Source of the DNA: Phymatolithon calcareum
Taxonomy: Eukaryota; Rhodophyta; Florideophyceae; Hapalidiales
Direction of reading: 5' to 3'
NCBI GenBank assembly: GCA_977006965.1
Contig: OZ345352.1
Span: 186,001 to 250,000 of the forward strand
DNA: 64,000 nucleotides
Part shown: positions 45,469 to 57,039 of the stretch, piece by piece
How the letters are laid out: each line of letters starts with the position of its first letter
Position numbering within the stretch: position 1 is the first letter of the stretch
Notes under the pieces: generated by a model
What the model saw: only the letters and a program-made list of their open reading frames with translations
The model's database searches: none
Told to the model about the DNA's origin: nothing
Translations under genes and position numbers: made by a program

Positions 45469-46134
45469 GGCACTACTGTGCATCATGACAATCAAGTCCA
45501 TATATTTGTCCATTAAATGGACATATATTAGTAAATCTTAACTGTCCACCAAATGGGCAGCACCGTGGGGACCCCCCGAGCCTGATTGTCCAGCCGGCCC
45601 AGTGGGCCGGTCCAGCTTCGGTGGTCGACTTGCTTCGTCTGACACTTATGAATTAATACAACAACTCTCAGTGCCACCGCTACCGCCACCGTTTCCTTCT
45701 GTCCTCGCTGACGCCCGCTACCGCATTCGTATCCATTTTTGTGCTGGCTGCTGTCGCCGATGCTTCCCGGCGCGGTTTAGTCAATTGCCACTACCGCCTG
45801 CGGTTACCGCCAGCCAAATGTGGACCACGCAGACGGCGCCACGGATTTGATTGTAACCAAGGTTACAATAACAGCAAAAGGAAGATCTACTTTGCCATTA
45901 CAGCCTGCCGGTGCCGATGCCCGACGATGCGCGCCGCCGCCCATTTAACAGGTGCCACTACTGCCTTCTTTCCGGCTTCCTAGGCCGGCTCGACCATCAG
46001 GCTCGGGAAGTCCCCACGACGTTGTCCATTTGGTGGACAGTTAAGATTCTCTCTGGATGGACGAGAAACATAAACTTTATGTCCATTTAAGGGACCAACA
46101 TATGGTCTTGATTTTCATGATGCACAGTAGTGCC
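45469..46134. mobile_element. 666-bp foldback element with long inverted termini
   Basis: GGCACTACTGTGCATCATGA at the left matches, inverted, TCATGATGCACAGTAGTGCC at the right. The inverted similarity continues inward for about 150 bp (GTCCATATAT, AATGGACAT, TTAACTGTCCACCAAATGG, GTGGGGAC, CCGAGCCTGAT). An inner pair of ends, TAACTGTCCACC and its complement, is shared with the smaller foldbacks at 29.3 and 44.4 kb, so elements seem nested. The GC-rich core has frames on the plus strand (45602-45983) with no motif. No obvious target duplication. Confidence 0.8.
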
Positions 46135-46199
46135 AAACGCCGGGAGCGGCTCCGAAAGAAAGTAGGAGACTAGGGATGAACATCAAGGCAAATTCTGAC

Positions 46200-47160
46200 A
46201 TTCAATTCATCAACTCCCATTTGGGGCTTTCAAGGCAGGTTTTTATACTTATCTTCTACTTTGATTACGGCAAGTAGCGATTTCTTCTATGTTATGAGGA
46301 GAGCACTCCTTTTTCTCTGCCTACCGCTCGAAGATGCGATTCCACCCAAAGCAAGCTTGGTGGTTTCACGTTCCGCAAGTCCATGTGCACAGCTAGAATA
46401 TTTCGGCTCTTTTCCTTTACCTCTTTATTCATATGCGTTCCGTTCTTACCCCATCCATACTCCTCTCCTTGGAACTAACCCATCGGAATGCACGACCAAG
46501 ACCGGGACATCTGCCACACCGTTTTTCACAAAGCCATCGACAAAACCTAACATCAAGCGCTTCCTCTTTTCTCACATCTAAGTTCAAATCCCCCTTCACA
46601 AACTGCTCTTGCCATCTCTACTTTTTCTCTCAAGAGAAGCTTTCCCCACGACCCCAGGACCATTTTCAAGCAGCCCCCCAGCGGACAAGTCCTGCCGACG
46701 GAACCTTGCCCATGGGCGTTCACGCCTCCGTACGTTGTCATTCGACACCCAGAACACCCAACAACAAGCAGTGCAAGACAATCGGAACTGTTGTGGTCGA
46801 ACTGGTAACAACGGAAGCATCTTTGGAGACATTCATACTTCTTGTGGCCTTCTCGAAGGCACACATTGACGTCATGCAAGTACTTTTCACGGATTTCTAG
46901 CACACGCCCAGAGACAATATCGTCACATTTGCAAAATGTGCAGACACTCACGAGCTCTTGACCTTCCTGTTGAAGTATCCGCACTTCTCCGTCCACCACT
47001 TTCCTTAGTTCGGCTGAGAGAGAAAGACCAGAAGCACTCAGCTGCAAGGGTGCTCTGGGGCTGGACTCCTTGGAGCGAGCTCCCTTTCGACGAGACTAGC
47101 TTCAAGCCACTGACTTCCGACCACGTCTCATTCATCTTCTCCGCGGCGGTTCTGCCAGCC
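46200..47160 (-). pseudogene. LINE ORF1 (Gag-like) with CCHC zinc knuckle
   Basis: The 164-codon frame 47047-46553 contains VCTFCKCDD, a DVNVCLREGHKKYECLQR segment and a perfect CCHC knuckle C-x2-C-x4-H-x4-C (CFRCYQFDHNSSDC), followed by a degenerate second cluster. This is the usual nucleic-acid-binding region of LINE ORF1 proteins. A related truncated copy is at 21.0-21.5 kb and an N-terminal piece at 15.9-16.2 kb. The frame is open but shorter than typical ORF1, and flanking sequence upstream (47047-47160) is not clearly continuous. Confidence 0.75.
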
Positions 47161-47295
47161 TAACGAAACCGCTTCCAAATATCGCATTCGTCAATTCCAC
47201 GACCTCCATTGACTAGCGCCCGCTTCAACCGAAGCGCATTTTTCGCGTGTCCTATTCCCGAACTCTCGGAAACAGACATGCGTCTTCGTGTTAGT

Positions 47296-48737
47296 CCACT
47301 TTCCTCCAGCGTTTCAAACGGACAATTCATTTTCGTCCTTGTTCACCGCAGCTGCAGAATGCTTCAACTTCGACGCGCTGACTGTACGTCTGTAAGCGAT
47401 GCTTGCACAAACATCGCAGAGTAGAGCCCCTTGCCTCTTTGCGCAGCTCTCATGTTCTCTACTCTCCTCGACGTACACTTCAACTCCGGTACGGCGACAC
47501 TTATCACCTGCTGTGGCCATTTTACAAACTGGTCTTGCTCGCTTTCGTCTTCAATCACCTGTCAAGCATTTCCTCGAATAACGTGCGACTCGTGATAAAA
47601 CACAACCACGTCCGCATCTCTATCTTCTCTTCCTGCTCGACCAGCTCCTTGCCAGTACTCGATCATGCTTCGAGATCCTCCAGCGAACACAACCATTCGG
47701 ACATCCGGCGCATCCACCCCTGTCATATACCCTTCCGTGCAGAGAATCACAAACAGCCCCTCCTTGTGCGACCGCCAAGCTGCGTCGCTGGCCTTTTTCT
47801 CGTCGTCATCCAGCTTAGAATGGTACAATTTCACGACAGTCTGAAACCCGGTTTTCAGCTTATCAAACTCCTTCTTCACACGCGCAAAAATTTCGAAGAC
47901 GTCATTCCTTGTAAGACATGCAACCACTACATTTGAAGAATTCCCAAACGCTCCCGCACTGTAAGCTTTTCCATGAATAGTAACAAAGTGATACACAGCA
48001 TTTAGCAGCAGCTGTCGCCGACCGTCCTCCAGAATCTTCACGAAGTTTCTTTTTCCCACTTCGCCTCGTACCACCACCATATCCTCCCCATTGCATCCTG
48101 TCGCCATCGCGATATTCCGCACCATCGCATTCGCTGCCGTCGCCGTCAAGAACACAATCGCGAACTCCCCTTCACGACTCCGAATATGGCGCAAAGCTGA
48201 CATGCACGGACGATAGCTATCTGCCATCGTCACCAGGTGCGCCTCATCCACCACTATACGCTGCACTTTATCTCGCATCTCCAAGCTTCGCAGGACCGAC
48301 GAGTACGTTTCCTGGTGCAGATCTTCTGGCCGAACGAGAATTGCCTTCAATCCCTGTAGCGCATTGACATCGACCTCCTACAGGAGCAGCGCCTTCAGCC
48401 CCGCTCTTTGAAAACTCGCCATTGCTTCGTCAATCAACGCCCGGAGCGGGGATACCCAGATGGTTATCTTGTGCTCATCGTACGTCGGGGCTTGTACGAC
48501 GGCCGTCTTTCCACCTCCCGTAGTCAGAATAACAGCAACGTCTCTTTCTCCTTGCCACACGACCTCCATCGCCCGCCTTTGATCAGCACTTTTGAAACTT
48601 GCATTGTCCTTCTGTGTGGATCGCCTAAGCTCTTGAAGCATGTTAATTTTTTTTCGCAATCTGTTGGTGTTTTCTCCAACCGGTTTTGTCAAATTTTTCT
48701 CGCAATCTGTTGGTGTTTTCTCCAACCGGTCTTGTGC
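47296..48737 (-). pseudogene. RecQ-like helicase, copy 2
   Basis: This partner of copy 1 is about 95% similar from 48737 to 47296. It keeps what copy 1 lost: motif II RIVVDEAHLVTMAD and motif III FLTATAANAM near 48.12-48.27 kb, plus Tyr at the copy-1 stop. It has its own lesions: TAG at 48378 (Lys in copy 1), TGA at about 47562 (Gly in copy 1), a three-residue deletion near 48045, and a frame change before the C-terminal zinc region. That region is intact in its own frame (GDKCRRTGVEVY, then ESCAKRQGALLCDVC at 47.4-47.5 kb). The 5' end is cut at 48737, inside the N-terminal region, next to a 47-50-bp tandem duplication (48651-48735). Non-functional. Confidence 0.88.
48651..48735. repeat. Short tandem duplication
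   Basis: TCTGTTGGTGTTTTCTCCAA followed by CCGGT occurs twice about 48 bp apart at the 5' edge of helicase copy 2. Copy 1 has it once. Confidence 0.85.
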
Positions 48738-48739
48738 CG

Positions 48740-49360
48740 CTTTCTAGTTCGTGTATTTAACTGCTTTTATTTTGTAGATTGTCCTTGTTCTAATAACAAA
48801 GTATTGTATTCGTAGAGTAAGAATATTCTTGTTCTGCAGACGTCTATGCAGGACGATGCAGAATTCGTATGAGTACTCGAATCATCCACAAAACCTGACT
48901 ACCCGCTAGTTCAAATAGTTTCGATGGGTGCTTTGATAGTGACTAAGAGACTTTCTTGCGCAAAGAGCTATGTGTCTACTTTTGAGCATCAGTGGATGAA
49001 AAGGTAGGTCTGTTATAGAAAACGTTATCTTCCTCGCCCGGCTGCGCTCCTGCTGCTGCCAGGTTCGTTGTAAGTCGAATCTTTGTCGGAGACCAGCGTC
49101 TGTGGTTGACTGCCAGATACGTCCCAATGTCACCGGCTCTATCTCTTCTCTTGCGTTTGCTTTCTCGGCGACAACCTTGGAAAGTTTTTTTCATCTTGGA
49201 GTCTAGGAATTTGATACGGAACTCCAATGTCTTACGTTGACGTTACCCAGTGCTATACTGTCCATTACGCAAAGGGAATTGTAGTGATGTCCGTTAAAGC
49301 ATTAAAAGCGGTTTTTGACACTCGTTGTGCTAGATGACATACCTGCAGAGCATTTGAACA
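48740..49360. other. No gene recognised
   Basis: An 83-codon minus frame at 48976-49227 is basic (KMKKTFQGCRRESKRKRRDR) but has no known motif. Confidence 0.3.
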
Positions 49361-50216
49361 TCTTCTTGCCGCAAATCAGCTTTATGTCCCTTTTATCAAT
49401 ACACATTTCTTCCTTATTCCATATATGTTTTCCTCCTTCGCTCTTTCCTATAACAACCAGCGACCACGCTCGGGACGTTTGCCCCGGGATGGAAAAAAAC
49501 CGATTGCTGTTGGATTGCAAGTTCTGAGCAACCTCGAACCGATGCTGCTGAGTGAAATTCGGAATGAAATCAATCCGTGCAACTCGACTATCTACCACGC
49601 TGAATGAAATCAATCATTCTGAGCATTATCCATGTATATAAGCTCTTCTTCTGGTTCCTCAGCCGTCCTATCGCCGGAGAGGACACCTGAGAGTGAATAT
49701 TAGTGCAGGCGACTCACAAAAGCAAGTGCAGATGGATCAGAATACGCAAAAGTACTCAAATTTGAAATGTTTTAAAAGTGGTCCTGATACTCCGGGGCGA
49801 GGTTTTGGGAGCTTTCAAACAATCTTAGTACATATGCCGATCGAACACGCCTTCCTCTAGCAGTGAGGTCCGGATAAGGGCTGAGATCGGCTTTTTTTCT
49901 CCTCCTCTGTCGTCCAACTGTATACGCGCTCATTTAACTCTTTCTCACCAGGCTCGTGATTGGCCTCCAAGCGCACCACTCGAAGACGACGGCGGTAAAG
50001 ATTCCACAAAAGGTGACAGGAGAGTTTTAACGTATTCTGAGCAGAGCTTGCGTGATCAGTTCGACGGAAACGACGACTGCTTTACTTCTTGGGCCATACT
50101 GAGCTCATGATTATCTAGTATGGCTAGAAATGTGTCGTCGTTCCTCAAGTTGTGACAAATGGTAACTTCTCTAGAAATATTTAATTAAGATTATCTAGTA
50201 CTTGTTTGCTCATTGT

Positions 50217-50474
50217 TCATCTTTCTGCCTCTACTGTAAAACATATGCCTGATGGAGTATGCTGACCGTCTGCGTGGACAATGATGGTCTCTGGGTGTAC
50301 GCATAGAATCATGTACAAGTCTGTGACAAGCTCAGAAACAATGTACATAGGTACACACGACTGTCGAAGAAGGAACAGAAACATGACACTGACGCAGTAT
50401 GGATTATGCAGCGGTAAGTCGAAAGCCTCTACATCCGCCCAAAGCGACTCCAAAAACTGAATCTTTCTAACCAC
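50217..50474 (-). CDS. Repeat-borne ORF, 85 codons
   Basis: The same frame is kept in the right arm (62888-63145) with only two or three changes. It is hydrophobic in the middle (SVMFLFLLRQSCVPMYIVSE). No family. Conservation may only reflect the recent arm duplication, so coding is unproven. Confidence 0.25.
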   Translation of the reverse strand: MVRKIQFLESLWADVEAFDLPLHNPYCVSVMFLFLLRQSCVPMYIVSELVTDLYMILCVHPETIIVHADGQHTPSGICFTVEAER

Positions 50475-51839
50475 ACACTCTACCAGACTCGATACGTTTT
50501 AGTTGCATAGTATCACATCAATGGCCTGAGCCACGTCCAATTTGGCTTCCTAAGGATACTGTTGAGTGTTTCAGTTTACGAGGCACCGATCACGCTAGTT
50601 GAGAGAAAAACGTAAGACCGCTCGAGCTCCCCTTATATGTAGAAGTCTAGAAGCTTCTAATCATGGTAGGTGATGTATATTTCGCGCCGTGCCTGAAAAG
50701 GATAATCGTTAGGTGACAAACCAACTTAGGTGAGGCTAGGTACAAGATTTGCAGTGCTAATCCACGACTCCACGCACTAGATGGAAACATGGGGTCCGCT
50801 TCCGCTGGGAAAATATCCGGCATTAGAAGAGTGACCCCTTTACTTGGGCGGCTTGTGGAAATAATCTGCAGCAAAGTATGCGCGTAAAGCAACAGAAAAA
50901 ACAACTAGCAATGTTCAAAACTGTGAAAAACGTGTTGCTCACGCGATGAACGCAATGGTGAAGTCGACAGGGCAAGTCAGGCGACCTCTGCTTCCTAGGA
51001 GGGCTATGTACACGAATGAAGAAGGAACAGAGCTCTGCACCTGAAACGAGACGAAAATCCAGCCAGACTTCGTTCTGCGAAGAAGCGACATGCACAGCTG
51101 GCCATGAAGCACGCATGCGGGCGGCTCTCGTACGGCAGCTCATGTTGAACATCGGATAAACTAAGGACGGCAGCAGATCATCCCCCTGAGACGTTATGCC
51201 AGAGTACGGAAAAGTATGAATTGGGGCAAAGAATAAATAAAGAGTTTTATTTAAAATTACAAACGTTCGAAGTCGGTCGAAAAGAAGCGAAGAGATAGAA
51301 GACGGCATGAGCCTTTTAATTGCCTACAACATCAGCATAGCTGACAAGAGGAGCACTATAAGTACCTTTATTGGCGACCAAGATACCCATGAATGTCGCG
51401 CTCACCAGTGTCGCATTGCTCCAGCCAGATGTTTGGACTACTTTCTCGCTCGACAGCTTATACGAATGCTCACTAAAACAGTCCCATTGGCTTCGCAAGA
51501 GTTCTCTATACTGTTTGGCGATGGTATTGAGCTCGAGCTTTGCGGATCCGTGGTCTGGTAGAAGAAGGGAACGGACGAGCTTTCTGAGTTTTGTTCTTAT
51601 TGGGCGTCGCCGTCGCAATAGAGGCTGGGAGAACAGGGATAGAATGCCCACGTTTGAAAACATTCGCATTCAGAATAAGACATTTCATAATAGCGTGTTT
51701 TCGAACAGATGGTGTTCCCCTCCCTGAGCAAGGGATGCAAAACGTGTGCACATGGCCCGACGTATGAACACACCGCGTTCAATGAAGATGAGTGCTATTT
51801 TTAAGGCTACTTCCCGTGGCCGTCTCAACGACCGAAGCA

Positions 51840-52650
51840 AGATAATCGATTAAGTATCAACGTTTGGCAAATGTCACGTCGACAGTAGCAACTCTCATAG
51901 TAAAGTATTTTTTGGAATACTTTGTTCTCCCATCGAGAAGGAGAAGCTAAATACGACCGCATGGACAAAACTATGGACATGACACTACAGTGAGACCTCG
52001 ATAAATGGATGGGCAATGTGGAATGGTCCAATATTCTCAAAATCGAGGTTATTCTCAAGTCGAATTTTGAATCATAAGTTTTGGATCACACGTGTGCCGA
52101 ACAGTAGCCATATTCTACTGTACAGTATGCCAATGGCAGGAGAAACATGAAAAGTACTTACAGTATTCTACGAGTGAGGATATGCTCCGTGTACGCTAAA
52201 CAAAATTATAACAAAATTTAAGGTATGCCCCGTGACCTCGAACATGAAGTAATGCTCCTATCAAATTTTCTAGAATCCTTTAATTTTCGTTAAATTTAGG
52301 CGGATACGGTTTTCGTGGGGCACTCGATTATGCTGCTAACCGAGGTTATTCTAAAAAAGAGGTTCCATTTATCGAGGTCTGACTGTAGTTGATACCAACG
52401 AAGAATACTATTTCGCAGATTTAGTATCGCTATCCGCAGAAGTGAAGCTGAATTTCATGTTTTCGCTCTTAATTTGCTTCGCTATCTCAACAAGAGAAGC
52501 TAAAACAACGATTGAGCATCTATGTTTGTGCCATGTCACGTCGACAGTAGCAACTCTCATAATAAAGTATTTTTTGGAATACTTTGTTCTCCCATCGAGA
52601 AGGAGAAGCTAAATACGACCGCATGGACAAAACTATGGACATGGCTTTGC
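51840..52650. repeat. Tandem pair of the ~250-bp unit, split by a MITE
   Basis: The unit (TGTCACGTCGACAGTAGCAA, then GTATTTTTTGGAATACTTTG, then CATCGAGAAGGAGAAGCT, then CGCATGGACAAA) occurs at 51868-51985 and again at 52535-52650. The MITE lies between. The second copy runs into the LINE-type 3' tail at 52650-52700 (CCGGAAGTTTGCAGGGCTTT then TAAATAGACTTG). Confidence 0.8.
51988..52385. mobile_element. 398-bp MITE, pogo/mariner-type ends, TA target duplication
   Basis: The left end CAGTGAGACCTCGATAAATG and the right end, read inverted, CAGTCAGACCTCGATAAATG, differ at one base. TA flanks both sides (51986-51987 and 52386-52387). The right arm of the inverted repeat has a single TA at the corresponding place near 61248, which is the empty site. 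Subterminal CGAGGTTATTCT occurs near both ends in inside orientation. No coding capacity. Confidence 0.96.
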
Positions 52651-53329
52651 TTGATATGAACCCATATCTCCGGAAGTTTGCAGGGCTTTTAAATAGACTT
52701 GAAGGAAAAAATCTGATTTGTTGCGAACCACAGCTTTGCTGCAGCGTGTACCTGTTCAAGCAGTGAGGTCCAGAGCAAATCCTAGATTTTCCTTAATTTT
52801 GTTCTTGTTCGTACACTTGTCTTTTTTTCATTTAATCACTGTTCTTGTTGCTAGTGGACCAGGGTACATACCAGAATCTTTCCCAATAGTGTCATATAGC
52901 TCAAGCAGGATGTCGGGACGAATTCTAATTTCACTAAATCCGTCGCATCAGCCTCAACAGAATTCTAGATTGTGTGTCGTGTGTGAGATAAACTCCTTGG
53001 CCGCGTTGTAGACAATTCTGTTGGATATAAATGGTGTTGAACCCGACTTTTCGACTTGACCACCTAGTTGTGGGTTTTCACCCAGCTTGGTACGGGTGCG
53101 TCGACGTTTTTGAGCATGGCGTTCCTCAATAATGTACTGAGTTGCATCATCGTGTTGTAGCATTGTGCAATCGACATCATTGCGCACTGGTTTATACGCA
53201 CGCGACATGTGCCTGCATGCTGGACTGGTTTGTTTCTGGCATCATTTTTTCGCAAACCAGAAACATTGAAGAAGAAGAAGAAGAAAGGTAACAGCAGCAG
53301 ACATTCAAAAGAATATTGCAACGACACTA

Positions 53330-55600
53330 TTCAGAAAGTGGGCAGCGCGGCACCGGAGAAGACTAATGAGACTTTGCTAAATAGAACCATGGGAGTTTCG
53401 TGGACAGCACCTGCTCCGGAATCTAGGACGAAAATTAAGTAAGATTGTGGAGGAGACCGAAGACACAGGGGCACAGCTAGAGCTCGAAACTCTAGACGGT
53501 ATAAAGGAAACGGACACGGCAGCTGATATTCAAGATAGATCTGGTCTACGGAGAGTATGGACAAAGCAAGAAGAGACCGCATCAGGAAAGTTACATTCGC
53601 CAAGAACAATGTACCGCACCAAGCAGTGAGTATGGAAGAAAGCAAACACAGAATTCTTCACTTAATTTTTTGCTCATGAAAGTTACTTGCTATCGAGCGC
53701 ATCAACAGCGGCAGGCTCATAGATGTCTTCAGCATGCTTAGTGAAGAAGTTTCTAACAGTAGAAATGTGGAAAATGTATGTTGTGGCACTATCAAGCGCA
53801 ATTCATTGTGAGAACACAAAGGTCGAGGTCTCGCATTTTCAAACTCTGACGTTGTTTTGCCCAACAAAAGTAGTCACAATGACCTATGTAGTGCGTCTTG
53901 TTGATACACCCGACGGCATTTCTGACCCTTAATATTACTGCGTCATCGGTTAAGCCTTTTCCCCTCATGCTTTCTTCAGCTTAACTAAGCCTCAACTATA
54001 TGTCTAAAGGAGCGTGGGCAGATCCGCAAACACGTAGCTGATGATGTTGCTCACAAATCTAGCACCTCATCAATGGCATGTATGTTCAGCGCAACAGAAT
54101 GAATGGATCTCTCGAAACACACAAAGATTTGCACATTCCTTGAGTGTTATAAAATTCGACTCCGCTAATTTTGATACGGCTGCCGAAAGTAACTCGGAGA
54201 CCTTGCGCAACAACCAATAGGACCATCAAATGGACCCTCGAGCAATGATACGAACGGATAATGTACTAGAAATTCTACGAATTGTCATGCCATGAAGTGT
54301 ATCGTGTTCATCCTATGATTAGCAAGCCTTTCATATCTATACCCACGATAGTCATTCCTTATGCTTCTTCACGCGCATGCTTTGTTGACCGCGAGGCTAA
54401 ATACGACCATAGAACTAGTATTCAGCTTCATCCGTCGGGAAAGCGGAGATTTACTTGCAGAAAAATACTACTTATTGTCATTGCGCCAAGCTTTGTACAT
54501 AGTTTGGTCGATGCGCGCCGGACTAGCTGCTCTGGCTCGACGGTGAGAACAAAATCTGCACTAAAAATTTCATTTTTATAATTGCTCTTGTCTTTCCTGG
54601 GGAACACTATAAAGGACTGTGACTGAAGATTTGGCGGTGCTTTGGATGATAAGCTATCCAACTAACTACACTTAGCACAGCTTTGAAAAGCTCTGTTGTC
54701 ATCAGCAAGTCGTACTTGTTAAGATGCACCGTAGTCGTGAGGATGTGGAGCTATTTGAAACAGCTTTGGTAGCCCGCAATAGAAAAAGGGGCACTACTTA
54801 AGGGAGGTAGCAATTTGGTTTTTGATTACAATGAATTGCAATTCTGAAATGGCCTCTGAGTGTTGCGAGATTGGAATCCAAATTGCAAGATAGCTCTATT
54901 ATTGCAATTGAATTGCACCCTGGTGCGTTTGAAAACTGCTTTATCTCCGATGGGGCTCGCAAGGAAGTGCTTTATTGCTAAACTATCTTCTACGTACACT
55001 ATCGATACGGCAGGGCGTTATTTCCGCAACCCAGCTAGGAAATCTCTCCTTCTTCTCTGCCTGTGGCTCCAGATATGATACGACTCCGTTCAACCCGGAA
55101 CAAATGTGGTGGTTACAGAAAATTGGCTCAAAGAGATCATGCCCTCGTAGAGAATGAGAAGTGAAAGAACATCGTTTATGCTGATCTACCAAGAATTCTA
55201 ACCTCACCAAGCGGTGAAGATGAGACAGAGGAGGCACAGAACTCTTTGAGCGAGGTGGTTTGGTGGCCATTTCCCGAGAGACCGTTGATCGAAAAGATGG
55301 GAATAATTTACAGAATCCTGGAGAAGCGTACATGGCCTCAGAGAGAAAATGATGAATTAGAAAGGGCGATTGACGTAATTCTATGTAGTTCCGACAAAAC
55401 GTATATTCGTTACCAGTATAAGTGCTTAGAAACGTGCTCACTTTGGTCCAGCTGGGACACATGATACCTTGTCAATAAATCCACTTAATTGCGTAAACTG
55501 GTTCGGTGATTGGGCGATGTCACGTAATTATAATCCTATATTGCAACGAGGAAGCGAATTGTAGCTCAAATTCATGAAGGGAAAAGGGTACCAATAGAAT
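53330..55600. other. Spacer sequence without recognised genes
   Basis: Short frames only. A plus frame at 55246-55464 includes KRTWPQRENDELERAIDVIL. The frame at 56287-56706 has a loosely similar TGWTNEEERQIEVAINNIL, both vaguely like the first helix of Myb/SANT domains. This is too weak to call. Confidence 0.35.
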
Positions 55601-55659
55601 TGACTTCTCGCCAATCTCCAAATATCACATTGCTGCCACCCCTGCCACTACTATGGAAT

Positions 55660-56362
55660 TTAGGTCTCGGGATCGGTCCCAGGCTTCTCGTAAACAAAAA
55701 TGAGAGCAAAACGAATGAGTGCTCGAAAATGGCTGTTCAAATGCTGGAGTATCTCTACTGGTCTCTCCCTGTACAGATCTTCAACCGTTTTGCCGCTCAC
55801 TTTGCCAGTAAATTGTCGTCGAGAGGCAGACCGACCAGGACAACGTATGATTAGGTGCTCCACTGTCTCTTAGACATCATGCGGGCACATCTTGCACAAT
55901 GGGTCGTAGAGTAGAGACTCATCCTATACGTGTCCGTGATGAAAGCATGGTACAATAAGACAGCAATTCACTATGAGTTGGTGCAGTACCGCCTCGGCAC
56001 GTCTATGTGAGATGTGCAGATCTCTTGAGAGCGTAGGTAGGGTAACTGGTCTGCTTCTGCACAGCGGCTTCATAATGGATCTCGCCGCTTCCCAAGTGAG
56101 AGGTATCGTTTCATGCCCTACCACATCCGATTCCAAAACTCCCCTCCGCGCCAGATTATCAGTGACCTCATTCTTCGCGACTCAGCAGTGGCTCGGTATT
56201 CACACACACTCGATACGACCTTCGTCTGAAAAAAACGTGTCCATATTGCTCCACATATTCCGCATCATGTCTATAAACATTCGCGGTTGCCCGTTAAGCG
56301 CCTCAAAGCAACTGCGACTGTCGGTGAACCATCTGATGGTGCTTCCGTGGGGAAGTTTATAG
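55660..56362 (-). pseudogene. LINE RNase H domain and C-terminal Cys motif, decayed
   Basis: Read from 56362 downwards: ETFGAVYAFQAV-like start, FTDSRSCFEALNGQPRMF (near 56330-56280), then IPSHC and VAKNEVTDNLARRG (near 56200-56150). This is the RNase HI core, ending with a conserved NEVTDNLA segment that holds the last catalytic Asp. Then HISHRRAEAVLHQL near 56000 and a Cys-rich end C-x2-C...VEHLIIRC (55840-55900). Stops include two TGA codons at Trp positions of a WIPSHCW-type motif and one at 55870. RNase H plus this Cys ending marks a LINE clade different from the 22-kb family, in which I see no RNase H. The RT part is missing. Confidence 0.75.
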
Positions 56363-56399
56363 GCTATTCACTGCTTGAAACGCATACACGGCGCCAAAT

Positions 56400-56835
56400 G
56401 TCTCCGCATCATATGAAAAGCCAACAGCTCCAGCGGCCAGCGATGCTGAAAGTAGTTTTGAAGACTGGGTGGACTAATGAAGAAGAGCGACAAATAGAAG
56501 TAGCGATTAATAATATCCTAAAAGATACGAAATATGCTAAAAGACAAGAGAAAAGAGTAAGCTGCCATTTTCACCGTACTTCCACGAGTCGATCATCTGC
56601 GCAACGACATGGCGAAGAAGATAGCAAGGAATATATTCATGGATGTATCGACAGAATGAAAATACTTTTGAATTCTACAGCTCATGCAAGCGCTGGAAAC
56701 TTCTAAAAGGGAGCTCTTTCCAGGGCTGAGGTCCCCTTAAGAGATATAGAACAGCTGGATGACAAGGAGGTTGAGCAGCTCTGCAAAGCGTCGGCGCACG
56801 AGTCGGATGAGCGATTTTACAGCGTGGTTTCAAAG
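56400..56835 (+). other. Weak ORF region in the spacer
   Basis: The 139-codon frame 56287-56706 overlaps the RNase H fossil at its start and is basic and polar (KRQEKRVSCHFHRT). No family was recognised, and it is probably spurious. Confidence 0.2.
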
Positions 56836-56837
56836 TC

Positions 56838-57030
56838 CATAAGCAAAAGCCGGTCCTCTCCTGGATCTTTCCAGCATAGCACCAAGAATCGAATAATAAG
56901 AACCAGAACGAATAGAATCCAAGAGAAATAATGTCATTAGAGCTTCAGTTTGGTAGCTAGCCACATTTACAAGAGACTGCAGTACTTCGGCTGTATCGGG
57001 TGTCCAATAACAACGAGCGGGGCCTGAGCC
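56838..57030 (-). repeat. Dispersed repeat, partner at 12250-12437
   Basis: Reverse-complement copy of the repeat at the 3' end of the RING gene. The minus frame even keeps a similar RPRSLLLDTRYSRSTAV peptide. It lies alone here, without RING sequence, which supports the RING gene having been joined to a mobile or dispersed sequence. Confidence 0.8.
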
Positions 57031-57039
57031 ACCATAAGC

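Larger units (their letters stand above)
49362..53290. repeat. Large inverted repeat, left arm
   Basis: Its reverse complement is found at 60345-64000, nearly identical by eye. Position 49362 pairs with 64000 and 53221 with 60404. The right arm reaches the window edge, so the true arm is longer. Differences are the 398-bp MITE at 51988 (left arm only), a 131-bp insertion at 61678 (right arm only) and scattered substitutions. Similarity ends at a (GAA)n tract near 53290. Contents include a Glu/Lys-poor minus-strand frame at 50217-50474, minus frames at 50647-51308 and the 250-bp tandem unit. Confidence 0.95.

Noticed and set aside
45539-46045. piggyBac-type TTAA target site at the inner foldback ends
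   Set aside because: The copies at 29.3 and 44.4 kb have CTAA on one side and TTTA on the other, so TTAA is not consistent.
55660-56362. TGA at Trp positions in LINE fossils (twice in the RNase H, once near 9917), suggesting TGA codes for Trp
   Set aside because: The long LINE frame uses TGG for Trp throughout, and its one TGA corresponds to Arg in a sister copy. Simple G-to-A decay explains the rest.
55246-56706. Myb/SANT-like helices in two plus frames of the spacer
   Set aside because: Only one short helix-like segment matches in each, without the spaced aromatic residues, and one frame overlaps a fossil on the other strand.
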